From Lewinellaceae bacterium (GTDB taxonomy: Bacteria; Bacteroidota; Bacteroidia; Chitinophagales; Saprospiraceae): a stretch of DNA of 64,000 nucleotides. A program made the translations under genes and the position numbers. The stretch is taken from assembly GCA_020636135.1 (NCBI GenBank), contig JACJYK010000002.1, positions 267,501 to 331,500 on the forward strand. Reading direction: 5' to 3'. The notes below the pieces were generated by a model, which was not told the origin of the DNA, searched no databases, and saw only the letters and a program-made list of their open reading frames with translations. Positions 1-10,072 of the stretch are shown here, in pieces. How positions within the stretch are numbered: the stretch's first letter is position 1; the number at the start of each line of letters is the position of its first letter.

Positions 1-765
<765 letters not shown>

Positions 766-869
766 TTTTTTTTATCTTCTTTGCACCTCATTCTCCAACT
801 GTCTTTTTTACTACCAGCACAAAAAGACATGCTGAGTACACCGTCAACGGACGGTCTACGCACAAGATT

Positions 870-979
<110 letters not shown>

Positions 980-985
980 TTTTAT

Positions 986-1023
986 GAAAGCCGTTTCCGC
1001 AAGGGGACGGCTTTCTCCGTTTT
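986..1023 (+). terminator. rRNA operon terminator
   Basis: A 13-bp stem (986-998 with 1003-1015, two G-T pairs) is closed by a GCAA tetraloop and followed by TCCGTTTT. It sits seven bases after the 5S gene, so it is the natural terminator of the rRNA operon. Confidence 0.85.
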
Positions 1024-1354
1024 AGGGCTTTTGTTTTGCAGATCTCTTCAATGACGCAAGAATTTCCCAACCAACCTATTTTCTTGTGGATATTGCCTTT
1101 ACCTGCTCAATGCTCCAACGATACAACCACTCCTAGATGGTGAATGCCGGCTCCTCCCCAGAAAAGATTATTTATCCAATGGTATAAAAGAAAGCCCATC
1201 AGGTTGCGTCAGCTTTGTCCATTGAATTGCACAGCAGTGTTCTATATTAAATTCCCTAACTTGTAAGAGCTAAATTTAATGGAAAGAGTGGCCCTTTGCC
1301 TTGATCAAAGCATAACGGGTGCCCACTCACTAATACTCATTTCGTCTGATTTGC

Positions 1355-1362
1355 TATATTTG
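1355..1362 (+). promoter_or_regulatory. Predicted -7 promoter box for the GntR regulator
   Basis: TATATTTG matches the Bacteroidota -7 consensus TAnnTTTG exactly. It lies 110 bases before the ATG at 1473. No clear -33 TTG element is seen at the usual spacing, so this rests on the -7 match, the intergenic position and the overlap with the putative operator at 1360-1370. Confidence 0.45.
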
Positions 1363-1370
1363 TAGGACAA
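1360..1370. promoter_or_regulatory. Putative FadR-type operator (autoregulatory site)
   Basis: TTGTAGGACAA is an inverted repeat TTGT-nnn-ACAA. It matches the TNGTNNNACNA pattern known for operators of the FadR subfamily of GntR regulators. It overlaps the last three bases of the predicted -7 box in front of the regulator gene, so binding there would be expected to block transcription. The same half-sites recur at 2507-2517 before nanA. That the local regulator binds here is inference. Confidence 0.5.
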
Positions 1371-1472
1371 TAAATTTTGATCCAGATATATTTTATCAGT
1401 AAATAGATGCATTACATTACATCTGCACCAATACGTGGGATGGTTTTCTTGACCAGAAGTACATATGAATAG

Positions 1473-2243
1473 ATGGTTTCGGACAGTCTGAAAATTACCG
1501 ACCAAACAACCACCCTGGTTGACAAAGTCGAAGAAAAATTGCTCAACTACATCAAGGAAAGCAATTTCATGCCTGGTGATTCACTACCTAATGAAAAAGA
1601 ACTCGCTGAAGCACTCGGAGTTGCCCGTAGCGTATTACGGGAAGCCCTGAGCAGATTGCGTATGATGGGCCTGATCCAGTCCCGGACTAAAAAAGGCATG
1701 ACTCTCGCAGAACCGAACATCCTCAATGGGATGAGGCGCGTCATGGATCCCCGCCTGATGAGTAAAGGAGACCTGCTGGATATCCTTAACCTGCGCATTA
1801 TCATCGAGATCGGAATGTGCAATTCCATTTTTGTAAACAAGACCGATCGCGAGATTGCCGAGCTGGAAGAGATCGTAAACCGGGAGAGTGTGCTCAGTGA
1901 TAATCTGTTATCCGTGGAGGAAGAATCAAATTTTCACCGTAAACTTTATGAGATCACGAAGAATAATGTAATCATTCAGTTGCACCAGATATTCAATCCC
2001 GTTTTTACATATGTAAAAGAACATTACTCAGAGATCCTCGATGACTACCGCAAAATATCCGGCAATACCAAAAGACCTACCCATAAAGACCTGGTTGGAA
2101 TTCTCAAGAACGGAAGCGCCGATGAATTTCAGATCGCCATGAAGAAACACCTCGATCTTTATTTTCACCTTTTTGATAGTAAATACCGTAGAAAACTGAA
2201 CGCAACTCAAAATTCGAGCAAGTCTGCCAGCGATAGCGCATGA
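1473..2243 (+). CDS. GntR/FadR-family transcriptional regulator (NanR-like)
   Basis: This is a 256-residue DNA-binding regulator. An N-terminal winged helix-turn-helix (about residues 13-80, with EKELAEALGVARSVLREAL as the recognition region) is followed by an all-helical FCD ligand domain (about 100-235). His155, His204 and His226 fall where FCD domains of this subfamily carry their metal-binding histidines. Known relatives include FadR, LldR and the sialic-acid repressor NanR. Position directly upstream of N-acetylneuraminate lyase and a sialidase locus suggests that it senses a sialic acid or catabolite. Two TTGTnnnACAA repeats (1360-1370 and 2507-2517) are candidate operators. Family assignment is secure; the ligand is inferred from context only. 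The locus has no hybrid two-component sensor, SusR or ECF sigma/anti-sigma pair. Confidence 0.9.
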   Translation: MVSDSLKITDQTTTLVDKVEEKLLNYIKESNFMPGDSLPNEKELAEALGVARSVLREALSRLRMMGLIQSRTKKGMTLAEPNILNGMRRVMDPRLMSKGDLLDILNLRIIIEIGMCNSIFVNKTDREIAELEEIVNRESVLSDNLLSVEEESNFHRKLYEITKNNVIIQLHQIFNPVFTYVKEHYSEILDDYRKISGNTKRPTHKDLVGILKNGSADEFQIAMKKHLDLYFHLFDSKYRRKLNATQNSSKSASDSA

Positions 2244-2553
2244 TGAGCTGGTACATTCTCCTGCATCTGTCATCCTAGCCGTCCTATAACTCAACCTGCC
2301 CATAAACTTGCATCGGTCTTGATGCACTGTAAATATCTTTATACCCATACTTCCATTGCTTTGATCTCCCTATCTGCCATATTATAAGGGCAAGAAATCT
2401 CCATTTGCCCATTTCTACTTCGGGTGTCAGTTCCGGAACAAAAATAAATTCTGTTTGAAATTTGGATTAGTCTGAAAAAAGTGATTTTTTAGCTGCTAAA
2501 TATGATTTGTCAGACAAAACAGTATAATCAATAACCAACTTTACGCCAACGAT
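2244..2553. other. Regulator-nanA intergenic region
   Basis: These 310 bases hold no gene. The 3' part is AT-rich and carries the perfect palindrome at 2506-2518, within TATGATTTGTCAGACAAAAC, 36 bases before the nanA start. TATGATTTG resembles the TAnnTTTG -7 box with one extra base in the spacer. I see no strong terminator hairpin after the regulator gene. Confidence 0.5.
2506..2518. promoter_or_regulatory. Putative FadR-type operator upstream of nanA
   Basis: TTTGTCAGACAAA is a perfect inverted repeat around a central A. Its core TTGTCAGACAA fits TNGTNNNACNA, the operator pattern of FadR-subfamily GntR regulators. It lies 35 bases before the nanA ATG and inside the likely promoter. It shares TTGT/ACAA half-sites with 1360-1370 in front of the regulator. 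Control of the nan/sus locus through it is inference. Confidence 0.6.
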
Positions 2554-3513
2554 ATGTCATCTCCTTTCCTTACCGGTTTCATTGCCGCACCATTTACCAG
2601 CATGTTGCCAGATGGCAGCATCGAACTGTCGACGACTGAATCGTATGCCGCATTTCTCCGGTCTCAGGGCATCAGTGGTGCCTTTATATTGGGTACTACC
2701 GGTGAAGGCATATCACTCACCATTCAGGAAAGGAAGAGCGTTGCAGAAGAGTGGATGAAATACGATACACCGGACTTTAAGATCATCGTGCACGTGGGAA
2801 GCGCCAGTTTGAAGGTATGTCAGGAACTTGCAGCACATGCACAGGATATCGGAGCCAGTGCCGTCGGAGTGATCGGGCCATCTTTTTTTAAACCTGCGAC
2901 CGTCCCTGATCTCGTGCATTACATCGAACAGGTGGCTAACCAGTGCCCCGATACACCGGTATACTATTATCATATACCCTCAATGTCGGGCGTGAATTTG
3001 CCTATGCCGGAATTTCTGAAACAAGTTAAGGGCCGTATTCCAAACCTGATCGGCATAAAATTCACACACCATGACCTGATGGAGATGAACGAATGCCTGA
3101 TGTTGGAAGGCGGACAGTTTGAGATCCTGCACGGTTTTGATGAAACGCTGCTGTGTGGATTGGCTCTGGGTATTCAGGCAGCGGTAGGTAGTACCTATAA
3201 TTATTTCGTTCCGGTCTATCAGGCATTATGGGAAGCCTTTGATTCCGGGGATCTGGAAATGGCCAGGAAGATGCAACAACATTCTGTGAAACTGGTCCAG
3301 GTACTAAAAAAATATGGAGGTGGTATTGTCTGTGGTAAAGCCATCATGAAAATAATCGGCGTGGACTGTGGCCCCTGTAGAACGCCTCTGGGTCAGTTGT
3401 CCCCCACCGAACTGAAGAACCTTTATAATGATCTGGTAGCTATCGATTTCTTTTCATTATCCAATACCAGCCCGCTGCATTTTGATGGGATACAAATTAA
3501 AAACCAAGGATGA
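2554..3513 (+). CDS. nanA: N-acetylneuraminate lyase
   Basis: This 319-residue class I aldolase of the DapA/NanA superfamily would cleave N-acetylneuraminate to pyruvate and N-acetylmannosamine in the cytoplasm. The pyruvate-binding loop GTTGEG is at residues 47-52. The YYYHIPSMSGVNLPM segment at 137-151 supplies the catalytic Tyr and is characteristic of sialic-acid lyases rather than dihydrodipicolinate synthases. The Schiff-base lysine is Lys169 in GIKFTHHD. The gene follows a NanR-like regulator and precedes SusC/SusD and a sialidase, which supports the assignment. A TTGTCAGACAA operator-like repeat lies just upstream. The partner genes for N-acetylmannosamine (NanE or NanK type) are absent from this window. 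A lyase for a related 2-keto-3-deoxy sugar such as KDN cannot be excluded. Confidence 0.92.
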   Translation: MSSPFLTGFIAAPFTSMLPDGSIELSTTESYAAFLRSQGISGAFILGTTGEGISLTIQERKSVAEEWMKYDTPDFKIIVHVGSASLKVCQELAAHAQDIGASAVGVIGPSFFKPATVPDLVHYIEQVANQCPDTPVYYYHIPSMSGVNLPMPEFLKQVKGRIPNLIGIKFTHHDLMEMNECLMLEGGQFEILHGFDETLLCGLALGIQAAVGSTYNYFVPVYQALWEAFDSGDLEMARKMQQHSVKLVQVLKKYGGGIVCGKAIMKIIGVDCGPCRTPLGQLSPTELKNLYNDLVAIDFFSLSNTSPLHFDGIQIKNQG

Positions 3514-3650
3514 GATTGCAATCAGTTGCGGTTGAGTCCGGATTATCGATGGATTATGAAGGATAACTAAATGGTTGAAAACCAATTAAGTGTAAAATCA
3601 ACAATCCATCAGAGCTAAAATAAATTGACCATTTTTTAAAGTAAATCGCA

Positions 3651-6600
3651 ATGAGATTGAAATTCGTTACACAATTTCCATTTAGAGCGGGACTGTACAC
3701 CTTTTTATGGTTACTCTTTTCAGCAGCAGCGCTCAGTCAAACCAATACTGTTACCGGAGTGGTTACCTCTGGAGAGGACGGGATACCTTTACTGGGGGTT
3801 ACCATTTCTGTCCAGGGCACCGGTAAAGGGACAATTACGGACCTCGATGGCTTGTTTTCCATCGATGTTCCCGTAAACAGCGTATTGGTCTTCAGCTACA
3901 TTGGCTTTTCAGACCAGGAAGTTAACGTCGGTAAACTCTCTACCGTAAATGTAGTCCTCCAACCGGATGTCAAGAAACTGGATGAGGTCGTGGTGATTGG
4001 TTATGGAACCAATTCCAGGCGGACCCTGACTACTGCGGTATCCAAACTGGATGGGGAAACTCTGGCGGATAATCCAATCAGCAATGTTGGGGAAGGCATC
4101 AAGGGAAGAATAGCCGGAACACGGGTATTTTCCAGTAATAACGCACCCGGGTCCGATCCGGAGATTAGAATTCGCGGAGGTTCATCCATTAATAAGAGCA
4201 ATGCACCGCTGGTATTGATCGATGGTGTAGAATTGAGCCTGAGTGACATCAACCCAAACGACATCGCCTCGATCGAAGTACTGAAAGATGCTGCTTCTAC
4301 TGCGATTTACGGATCACGCGCCTCCAATGGTGTGGTTTTGGTTACAACGAAACGGGGCAAACTGAACCAGGCGCCGCGAATCACGTTTGAAGCTACTCTG
4401 GCCCAGCAGGAATTTGAGCGATTCTATGATTTTATGGATGCACGCCAGTACATTTCCGCGGTGCGGCCCATCGTAGCCACCAGCCCGTTTCCGGCACGCA
4501 ATCAGCAATCGGGCTATTCTGCCAGTTCGGGCAATACCGAAAGTTCAATCTATACAACGCGATATTTACAGGATGGCGAAAGCGTGCCGGCAGGTTATGA
4601 ATCCATGCAGGATCCGCTGGATCCTTCCAAGACACTGATCTTCCAGAACAACCCTGCCGAGGATCTGCTCTTCCGTAAGGCATTGTGGCAGAATTATTTC
4701 CTGGGGATTAATGGTGGCAATGAACAGGTCAGGTATTCCGGAAGCCTGGGCTATACCGGCGATGAAGGCATCGCCCTGTCTTCTGGCTGGAACCGGGTCA
4801 GTGCGCGATCAAATGTCGACGCTAATTTGTCAAAAAAGTTAAAGCTCAGCACGAATATTTCCATGACCAAGAGCACCTCTCAGGTGCCTTATAACCAGCA
4901 GAATGTGATTTCCCGTGGTTTGGCCACAGCTGCCACCCACCGGGTATACTGGGCTGATGGTACGCCTGCTCCCGGATACAATGCAACATCCCCGGCTCCC
5001 TTATGGAACGATTACGTCCGGCGGGATAACCGCGAAGAACTGCGACTGACTTTAGGAGGTCTGCTTAACTGGGAAATTGTGGATGGATTGCAAGCCAATC
5101 TGGCCACTTCTTATTATACCCGTAACTGGCAGCGTGATTTTTTTATGCTCGCTCAGGAGTTTGATGGCTCCAGGCATGCCGAATCCTCATTTTCATCCGA
5201 TGCACAATCAAAACTGGAAGCATACCTGTCCTACGACAAGGTATTCGGAGACTATGGCTTGTCAGCGGTTGCAGGTTACTCCTACCTTGACCTCACCTTT
5301 AAAGACGTGAATGCAGAAGCTGAAGGGGCAAGTACAGATAAAATTCAAACGCTGAATGCGGCACCGACTAAAACCGATGCCAGCAGTGAAATACACGAAG
5401 AAACCCTATTGGGTTATTTCGGCCGTGTGACACTGGATTTCCGTAAAAAATATTTCATTTCCGGCACTTTGCGTAGGGATGGCTCTTCGCGTTTCCTCCA
5501 GGGTAACCAATGGGGTGTCTTTCCCGCCGGATCGCTGGGATGGAGAATCTCCGAAGAGGACTTTATGCAAAGTTTTCCCACGGTCAGTAATCTGAAATTG
5601 CGGGTAAGCTACGGTCAGACCGGTAATAATCAGGTAGGTCGTTATGATGCCCAGGGTATCTATTCTGTGGAAGGTAAGTATGATGGAAACCCGGCTATCC
5701 GCTCCGTGCAAATGCCGAACAATAACCTTACCTGGGAGACATCCACGCAGCTGGATGCCGGTCTGGACATTGGATTTTTTAACGACCGGATTAATATCAC
5801 CGGAGATTATTTCGATAAGTTGACCAATAATCTCCTGTTCAGCAAACCGCTGCCCAACACTTCTGGATTTTCCAGTGTGGAAACGAATATTGGGGAAGTG
5901 CGTTTCTATGGATTCGATCTTGAAACGGATGCACTGGTTTACAAGGGAGATCATTTCAACTGGACCACCGGGTTAACCTGGAGTTTCGTGAAAAACCTGG
6001 TGTTAAAATTACCGGATAACGGAAGGTACAAGAACCGGATCGGTGGCATTGTCCTGGACCCGGATGACCCCACCCTGGATTATGGAGGCATAGCTGAAGG
6101 CGAGCCACTCTACCGTTATTACGGGTATATGGTTGATTACATCATCCAGACTCAGGAGCAGGCGGACAATGCCAATTACGATGAAGCATCCAGAGGGTTC
6201 AGTCCGGTGGATGGCAAGCGGATCAAGGGTCGGAAGTTGCCCGGCGATTATGAGTGGGTTGACCGCAACAACGATGGCATCATCGACTCCAGGGACCAAT
6301 TTGAACTCGGCGTGACCGTTCCTCACACCACCGGTGGATGGAACAACAATTTCAACTACCGCAATTTTTCTTTGAATGTAGTCATGGATTGGGCATTGGG
6401 TCATTCCATCAATGACAATTCCTACATGCGCTACTTCATGAATACGTTTGCTTACAACTACAACCTGGTCGTCCAGGCCAATGACACCTGGACTCCGGAA
6501 AACACGGGCGCCACCTATGCCCGTCTTACGGCCAACGACCCGGGGGATGGCAGTAACAACTTTGCACGAACTTCAAGCGCATTCAATTTCAAAGCGAATT

Positions 6601-6827
6601 ATCTGTGTCTGCGTGAAGTCACTTTGCGGTATCAGATCCCGGAAAAGACCTTCCGGAAGGTAGGCATCAAAGGTGCCAGTGTATATCTGTCCGGATACAA
6701 TCTGCATTATTTTACTTCTCTGCTCGGTGCATCTCCCGAAGATGGAGCCGAGACGACCTATGGATCCGGGTACAACAATTACCCGGCGGTAAGGAAGTTG
6801 GCAGCAGGCATCAAAGTTTCCCTTTAA
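3651..6827 (+). CDS. SusC-like TonB-dependent outer-membrane transporter (NanO-like)
   Basis: This 1058-residue protein imports oligosaccharides through the outer membrane using TonB energy. A signal peptide ends near SAAALSQ (about residue 30). It is followed by a carboxypeptidase-regulatory-like domain (about 33-110), the DEVVVIGYG TonB-box region, a plug ending in the SusC signature IEVLKDAASTAIYGSRASNG (about 205-225), and a long beta-barrel to the C-terminus. Length is normal for SusC. It is followed 21 bases later by susD. In Tannerella and Bacteroides the equivalent sialic-acid pair is called NanO/NanU; here the substrate is inferred from the adjacent sialidase, lyase and symporter. 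The 137-base gap after nanA could hold a separate promoter. Confidence 0.95.
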   Translation: MRLKFVTQFPFRAGLYTFLWLLFSAAALSQTNTVTGVVTSGEDGIPLLGVTISVQGTGKGTITDLDGLFSIDVPVNSVLVFSYIGFSDQEVNVGKLSTVNVVLQPDVKKLDEVVVIGYGTNSRRTLTTAVSKLDGETLADNPISNVGEGIKGRIAGTRVFSSNNAPGSDPEIRIRGGSSINKSNAPLVLIDGVELSLSDINPNDIASIEVLKDAASTAIYGSRASNGVVLVTTKRGKLNQAPRITFEATLAQQEFERFYDFMDARQYISAVRPIVATSPFPARNQQSGYSASSGNTESSIYTTRYLQDGESVPAGYESMQDPLDPSKTLIFQNNPAEDLLFRKALWQNYFLGINGGNEQVRYSGSLGYTGDEGIALSSGWNRVSARSNVDANLSKKLKLSTNISMTKSTSQVPYNQQNVISRGLATAATHRVYWADGTPAPGYNATSPAPLWNDYVRRDNREELRLTLGGLLNWEIVDGLQANLATSYYTRNWQRDFFMLAQEFDGSRHAESSFSSDAQSKLEAYLSYDKVFGDYGLSAVAGYSYLDLTFKDVNAEAEGASTDKIQTLNAAPTKTDASSEIHEETLLGYFGRVTLDFRKKYFISGTLRRDGSSRFLQGNQWGVFPAGSLGWRISEEDFMQSFPTVSNLKLRVSYGQTGNNQVGRYDAQGIYSVEGKYDGNPAIRSVQMPNNNLTWETSTQLDAGLDIGFFNDRINITGDYFDKLTNNLLFSKPLPNTSGFSSVETNIGEVRFYGFDLETDALVYKGDHFNWTTGLTWSFVKNLVLKLPDNGRYKNRIGGIVLDPDDPTLDYGGIAEGEPLYRYYGYMVDYIIQTQEQADNANYDEASRGFSPVDGKRIKGRKLPGDYEWVDRNNDGIIDSRDQFELGVTVPHTTGGWNNNFNYRNFSLNVVMDWALGHSINDNSYMRYFMNTFAYNYNLVVQANDTWTPENTGATYARLTANDPGDGSNNFARTSSAFNFKANYLCLREVTLRYQIPEKTFRKVGIKGASVYLSGYNLHYFTSLLGASPEDGAETTYGSGYNNYPAVRKLAAGIKVSL

Positions 6828-6848
6828 TTAAAATTCAAAGCAACAAAA

Positions 6849-8303
6849 ATGAAAGCTTCATATCGTTTCTTATTCATCCTTGGAATGGCCGTTTTCCTTC
6901 CATCCTGTGAAAAAGATCTCAACGTCATTCCCCGTAGTGTCATCACAGCTGCTTCCATGTGGCAATCGGAAGGAGATGCTGTCGCAGCTCTCAATGGTGC
7001 TTTATCCCAGTTTCGGGCAGCACTGAGCGATGCCTATATTCAATGGGGAGATTACCGGACCGGGCATTTCGGTGATGCGACCGGTTCACAGGCTTCTTTT
7101 CAGGATCTGTATCTCAATTCTCTGGACGATCTGGATGTAGGTACCAACTGGGCGGCCATTTACAAGGCCATCAACGACTGCAATCTCATTTTAAAATACG
7201 TACCTGAAATTCCATTTTCAAATGCAAATACGAAAAACTACACCCTCGCGACGGCCTATTTCTTAAGAGCGTTTTCTTACTATTACATTGCACGCGTCTG
7301 GGGAGATGCACCCATCGTACTTGCCGGTTTTGAGTCCGACACCCAGGACGATCTTTATCCCAGCCGGTCTCCGGTAGCAGAGGTTCTTAGCCAGGTGAAG
7401 AAAGACATCGATGCCTCTACCGGTTTATTTCCGGATGATGCTCCGGGGTCACGGAAAGCCGGATCAAAAGCTGCAGTGCTCATGTTGAAGGCAGACTTCA
7501 ATCTGTGGATGGCCAAGACACAAAATGGGGGAACAGATGCCCTTAATGCTGCCAAATCAGCGGTTGACGCTGTACTTAATAATGGCAGCTATCAGCTAGC
7601 TGATGATTTCTCCAGTCTCTTTTCTTCCGATGATAACAATGAAATCATCTTCGCTTTGAATTTTGCCCGTGACGAATACGAAGGCGGATTCGCAGCAGAC
7701 TGGCTCGTGGCTGTTCAGTATCTGAATGACAAAAGCCTGGTTGAAAATCCGGTGAAGGTGGGTAGTCATCAGCAGTGGGTTACCTTTACGGATGAATTTG
7801 AATCCTTCTTGTTTGAGCGCACCAATGACACCAGGGCGCCTGCATCACTGGAATCGTATAATGAGGAAGGCAATCAGCGCTTTAAATGGATCAATAAATA
7901 TCCTGGTGAATGGAGCGATGGGACTCGTTTTTTCACTTCGGATATTAAAGTATACCGCCTGGCCGAGGCCATTTTGTTCAAGGCTGAAATTGAAAATGCA
8001 CTTGGAAATACCGCAGAAGCCATTGTCCAGCTCAACAAGATTGCACAACGAGCCTATAAGGAAGACAATTACTATGGGGCAGGGCTATCCCAATCCGAGG
8101 TAAACGACATTATTCTTGATGAGCGCTTGCGTGAATTCGCTGCGGAAGGTAAAGCCTGGTGGGATCTTATCCGGTTTGGTAAGGTTTACGATATGGTTCC
8201 GGCGCTTCAGGGTCGGGAAGGTGAACAAAATTTATTGTTATGGCCGGTAAATGCCGCCTCCATAAATTCCAATCCGGCAATTATCCAGACTCCGGGGTAT
8301 TGA
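6849..8303 (+). CDS. SusD/RagB-family glycan-binding lipoprotein (NanU-like)
   Basis: This 484-residue surface lipoprotein pairs with the SusC transporter and binds the glycan at the lid of the transporter. The signal peptide ends in a lipobox (FLPSC, Cys20). The body has the helical TPR-like SusD fold, recognisable from segments such as ATAYFLRAFSYYYIARVWGD and ILDERLREFAAEGKAWWDLI, the latter near the C-terminus as in SusD proteins. The gene starts 21 bases after susC and ends 47 bases before the sialidase, so all three are probably co-transcribed. The ligand is not readable from sequence; sialylated or sulfated glycan is inferred from the neighbours. Confidence 0.94.
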   Translation: MKASYRFLFILGMAVFLPSCEKDLNVIPRSVITAASMWQSEGDAVAALNGALSQFRAALSDAYIQWGDYRTGHFGDATGSQASFQDLYLNSLDDLDVGTNWAAIYKAINDCNLILKYVPEIPFSNANTKNYTLATAYFLRAFSYYYIARVWGDAPIVLAGFESDTQDDLYPSRSPVAEVLSQVKKDIDASTGLFPDDAPGSRKAGSKAAVLMLKADFNLWMAKTQNGGTDALNAAKSAVDAVLNNGSYQLADDFSSLFSSDDNNEIIFALNFARDEYEGGFAADWLVAVQYLNDKSLVENPVKVGSHQQWVTFTDEFESFLFERTNDTRAPASLESYNEEGNQRFKWINKYPGEWSDGTRFFTSDIKVYRLAEAILFKAEIENALGNTAEAIVQLNKIAQRAYKEDNYYGAGLSQSEVNDIILDERLREFAAEGKAWWDLIRFGKVYDMVPALQGREGEQNLLLWPVNAASINSNPAIIQTPGY

Positions 8304-8350
8304 TTGAGCATACCGGGACTTCTTGAAACTTAAAATTGACTGGGTATTCT

Positions 8351-10039
8351 ATGATTCGAACGTATTTCATAAAAGCATTTTTTGAACTGGTGATCATCGT
8401 ATTGGTCACAGGATGTGGTCATCCGTTACCTGTGGACACGACCTATTCAAGCCACCGGGATCATACACCAATTTTGAAATATAAAGACCATAATCCTATT
8501 CTGCAGGTCCGGGTGGTCCATTCTGGAAATGAGCCGGTCGAGCTTTCGGAGATTACTATAACGATGGGTGGAAATGCAACATCAGATGATATAGCCGGCA
8601 TTCAAGCCTGGTATATGGGACAGTCAGACCGGTGGGCCCTGACCGATGATCCGGTTGGATTCGGAACTGTCCTGTCATTCAAACCCACCCTGACCTTTAC
8701 CGGCCAGCAAAAGCTTTTAGCGGATACCAGTTACTTTTTGATCACCTGTGATTTAACGGGCAATGCGGACTTATTGCACGGACTTTCGGTGCAATGTCCC
8801 GGGATTAAGGTCAATCAGCATCAGATATCATCCAATACGTCCGACAGTACTCTTTTTATACAGCGTTTCGGGGTAAGCGTCAGAAAACACCTGGATGATC
8901 ATGTAGACACGTATCGAATCCCCGGTTTGGTTACGACGAAAGCAGGAAGTTTACTTGCCATTTACGATGTACGCCGTGAAAAGAGCAGGGACCTGCAAGG
9001 AGATATTGATATCGGTGTGAGTCGGAGTACCGATCGGGGAAATACGTGGGAACCCATGCGCATTGCTCTGGACCGGGGAACATGGGGAGGCCTGCCGGAA
9101 AAATTCAATGGCATAAGCGATGCCTCCATCCTGGTCGATGATAAAACGGGAACCATCTATATTGCCGGACTGTGGATGTATGGCGTGCTTGATGCCAATG
9201 GACACTGGATCAAAGGCTTAACCGAGGATTCTGCAGCCTGGGCGCATCAGTGGAGAGGTCGGGCGTCGCAACCTGGATTTGATGTGAAAGAAACAGCACA
9301 ATTTCTGCTGACGCATTCCGATGATGACGGCCAGACCTGGAGTGAACCAGTGAACCTCACCAGGATGTGCAAAAAGCAGGAATGGTGGCTATGGGCACCG
9401 GCACCTGGTCACGGCATTACGCTTGCCGACGGCACCCTGGTTTTTCCTACCCAGGGACGGGATAATCATGGAGAACCGTTTTCGAACATAACGTATAGCC
9501 AGGATCACGGAAGGACCTGGAAGACGAGTAACCCAGCATATTCCAACACCACTGAAAATATGGCAGTCCAGCTGAGTGACGGTTCGATCATGTTGAATAT
9601 GCGCTTTAATCCTAACCGTGGCAATCTCGGCGATGATAATGGCAGGGTGATCTCCATAACCAAAGACCTGGGCAATACCTGGACAGAACATCCGACCTCA
9701 AGGCATGCATTGATTGAACCCACCTGTATGGCTTCGATCCACAAACACCCTTACCGGTTGGAGGGTAAGACCGGGGAAATTTTGTTTTTTTCAAATCCAA
9801 ATTCAAAACAAAGCAGGACACATATGACGCTGAAAGCGAGCCTGGATGATGGCAATACCTGGCCAGAAAAATATTGGCTTTTGCTGGATTCAAACAAAGG
9901 CCGCGGTTATTCCTGTATTACTTCTATCGATGAGAATACGATTGGTATTTTATACGAAGGAAGCCAGGCCGATATGACCTTCGAACAGATACCTGTCAAT
10001 GAGTTAATCCATGGAGACAATACCGGTCAACCGAATTAA
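8351..10039 (+). CDS. nanH: Exo-alpha-sialidase (GH33/BNR), lipoprotein
   Basis: This 562-residue sialidase would release terminal sialic acid. I chose the ATG at 8351 over an upstream TTG because it gives a compact signal peptide with lipobox VTGC (Cys22). An N-terminal beta-sandwich of the BNR-associated type (about 40-165) precedes the six-bladed propeller. The propeller shows the FRIP-type motif YRIP (188-191, Arg189) and five Asp-boxes (about 226-233, 323-330, 383-390, 437-444, 497-504). Arg418 (NMRF) and Arg489 (SRTH) complete an arginine triad, and Glu402 with Tyr520 are the likely nucleophile pair. All core GH33 residues seem present. It lies 33 bases before the first sulfatase. The substrate could also be KDN or a sulfated sialic acid. 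Confidence 0.93.
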   Translation: MIRTYFIKAFFELVIIVLVTGCGHPLPVDTTYSSHRDHTPILKYKDHNPILQVRVVHSGNEPVELSEITITMGGNATSDDIAGIQAWYMGQSDRWALTDDPVGFGTVLSFKPTLTFTGQQKLLADTSYFLITCDLTGNADLLHGLSVQCPGIKVNQHQISSNTSDSTLFIQRFGVSVRKHLDDHVDTYRIPGLVTTKAGSLLAIYDVRREKSRDLQGDIDIGVSRSTDRGNTWEPMRIALDRGTWGGLPEKFNGISDASILVDDKTGTIYIAGLWMYGVLDANGHWIKGLTEDSAAWAHQWRGRASQPGFDVKETAQFLLTHSDDDGQTWSEPVNLTRMCKKQEWWLWAPAPGHGITLADGTLVFPTQGRDNHGEPFSNITYSQDHGRTWKTSNPAYSNTTENMAVQLSDGSIMLNMRFNPNRGNLGDDNGRVISITKDLGNTWTEHPTSRHALIEPTCMASIHKHPYRLEGKTGEILFFSNPNSKQSRTHMTLKASLDDGNTWPEKYWLLLDSNKGRGYSCITSIDENTIGILYEGSQADMTFEQIPVNELIHGDNTGQPN

Positions 10040-10072
10040 TTTCTATCATTAATACAGATTTATCCTCTGCAT

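Larger units (their letters stand above)
1021..1472. other. Intergenic region between rRNA operon and regulator gene
   Basis: About 450 bases hold no convincing gene on either strand. The only structure I can support is near the 3' side: a TAnnTTTG box at 1355-1362 overlapping an inverted repeat at 1360-1370, both listed separately. The stretch 1024-1350 shows nothing recognisable. Confidence 0.6.

Noticed and set aside
2554..3513. Dihydrodipicolinate synthase (dapA)
   Set aside because: The YYYHIPSMSGVNLPM segment and gene context fit N-acetylneuraminate lyase; DapA has a different motif here.
3572..3584. TGGTTGAAAACCA inverted repeat before susC as a third regulator site
   Set aside because: Spacing and half-site (TGGT/ACCA) differ from TTGTnnnACAA; insufficient to call it an operator.
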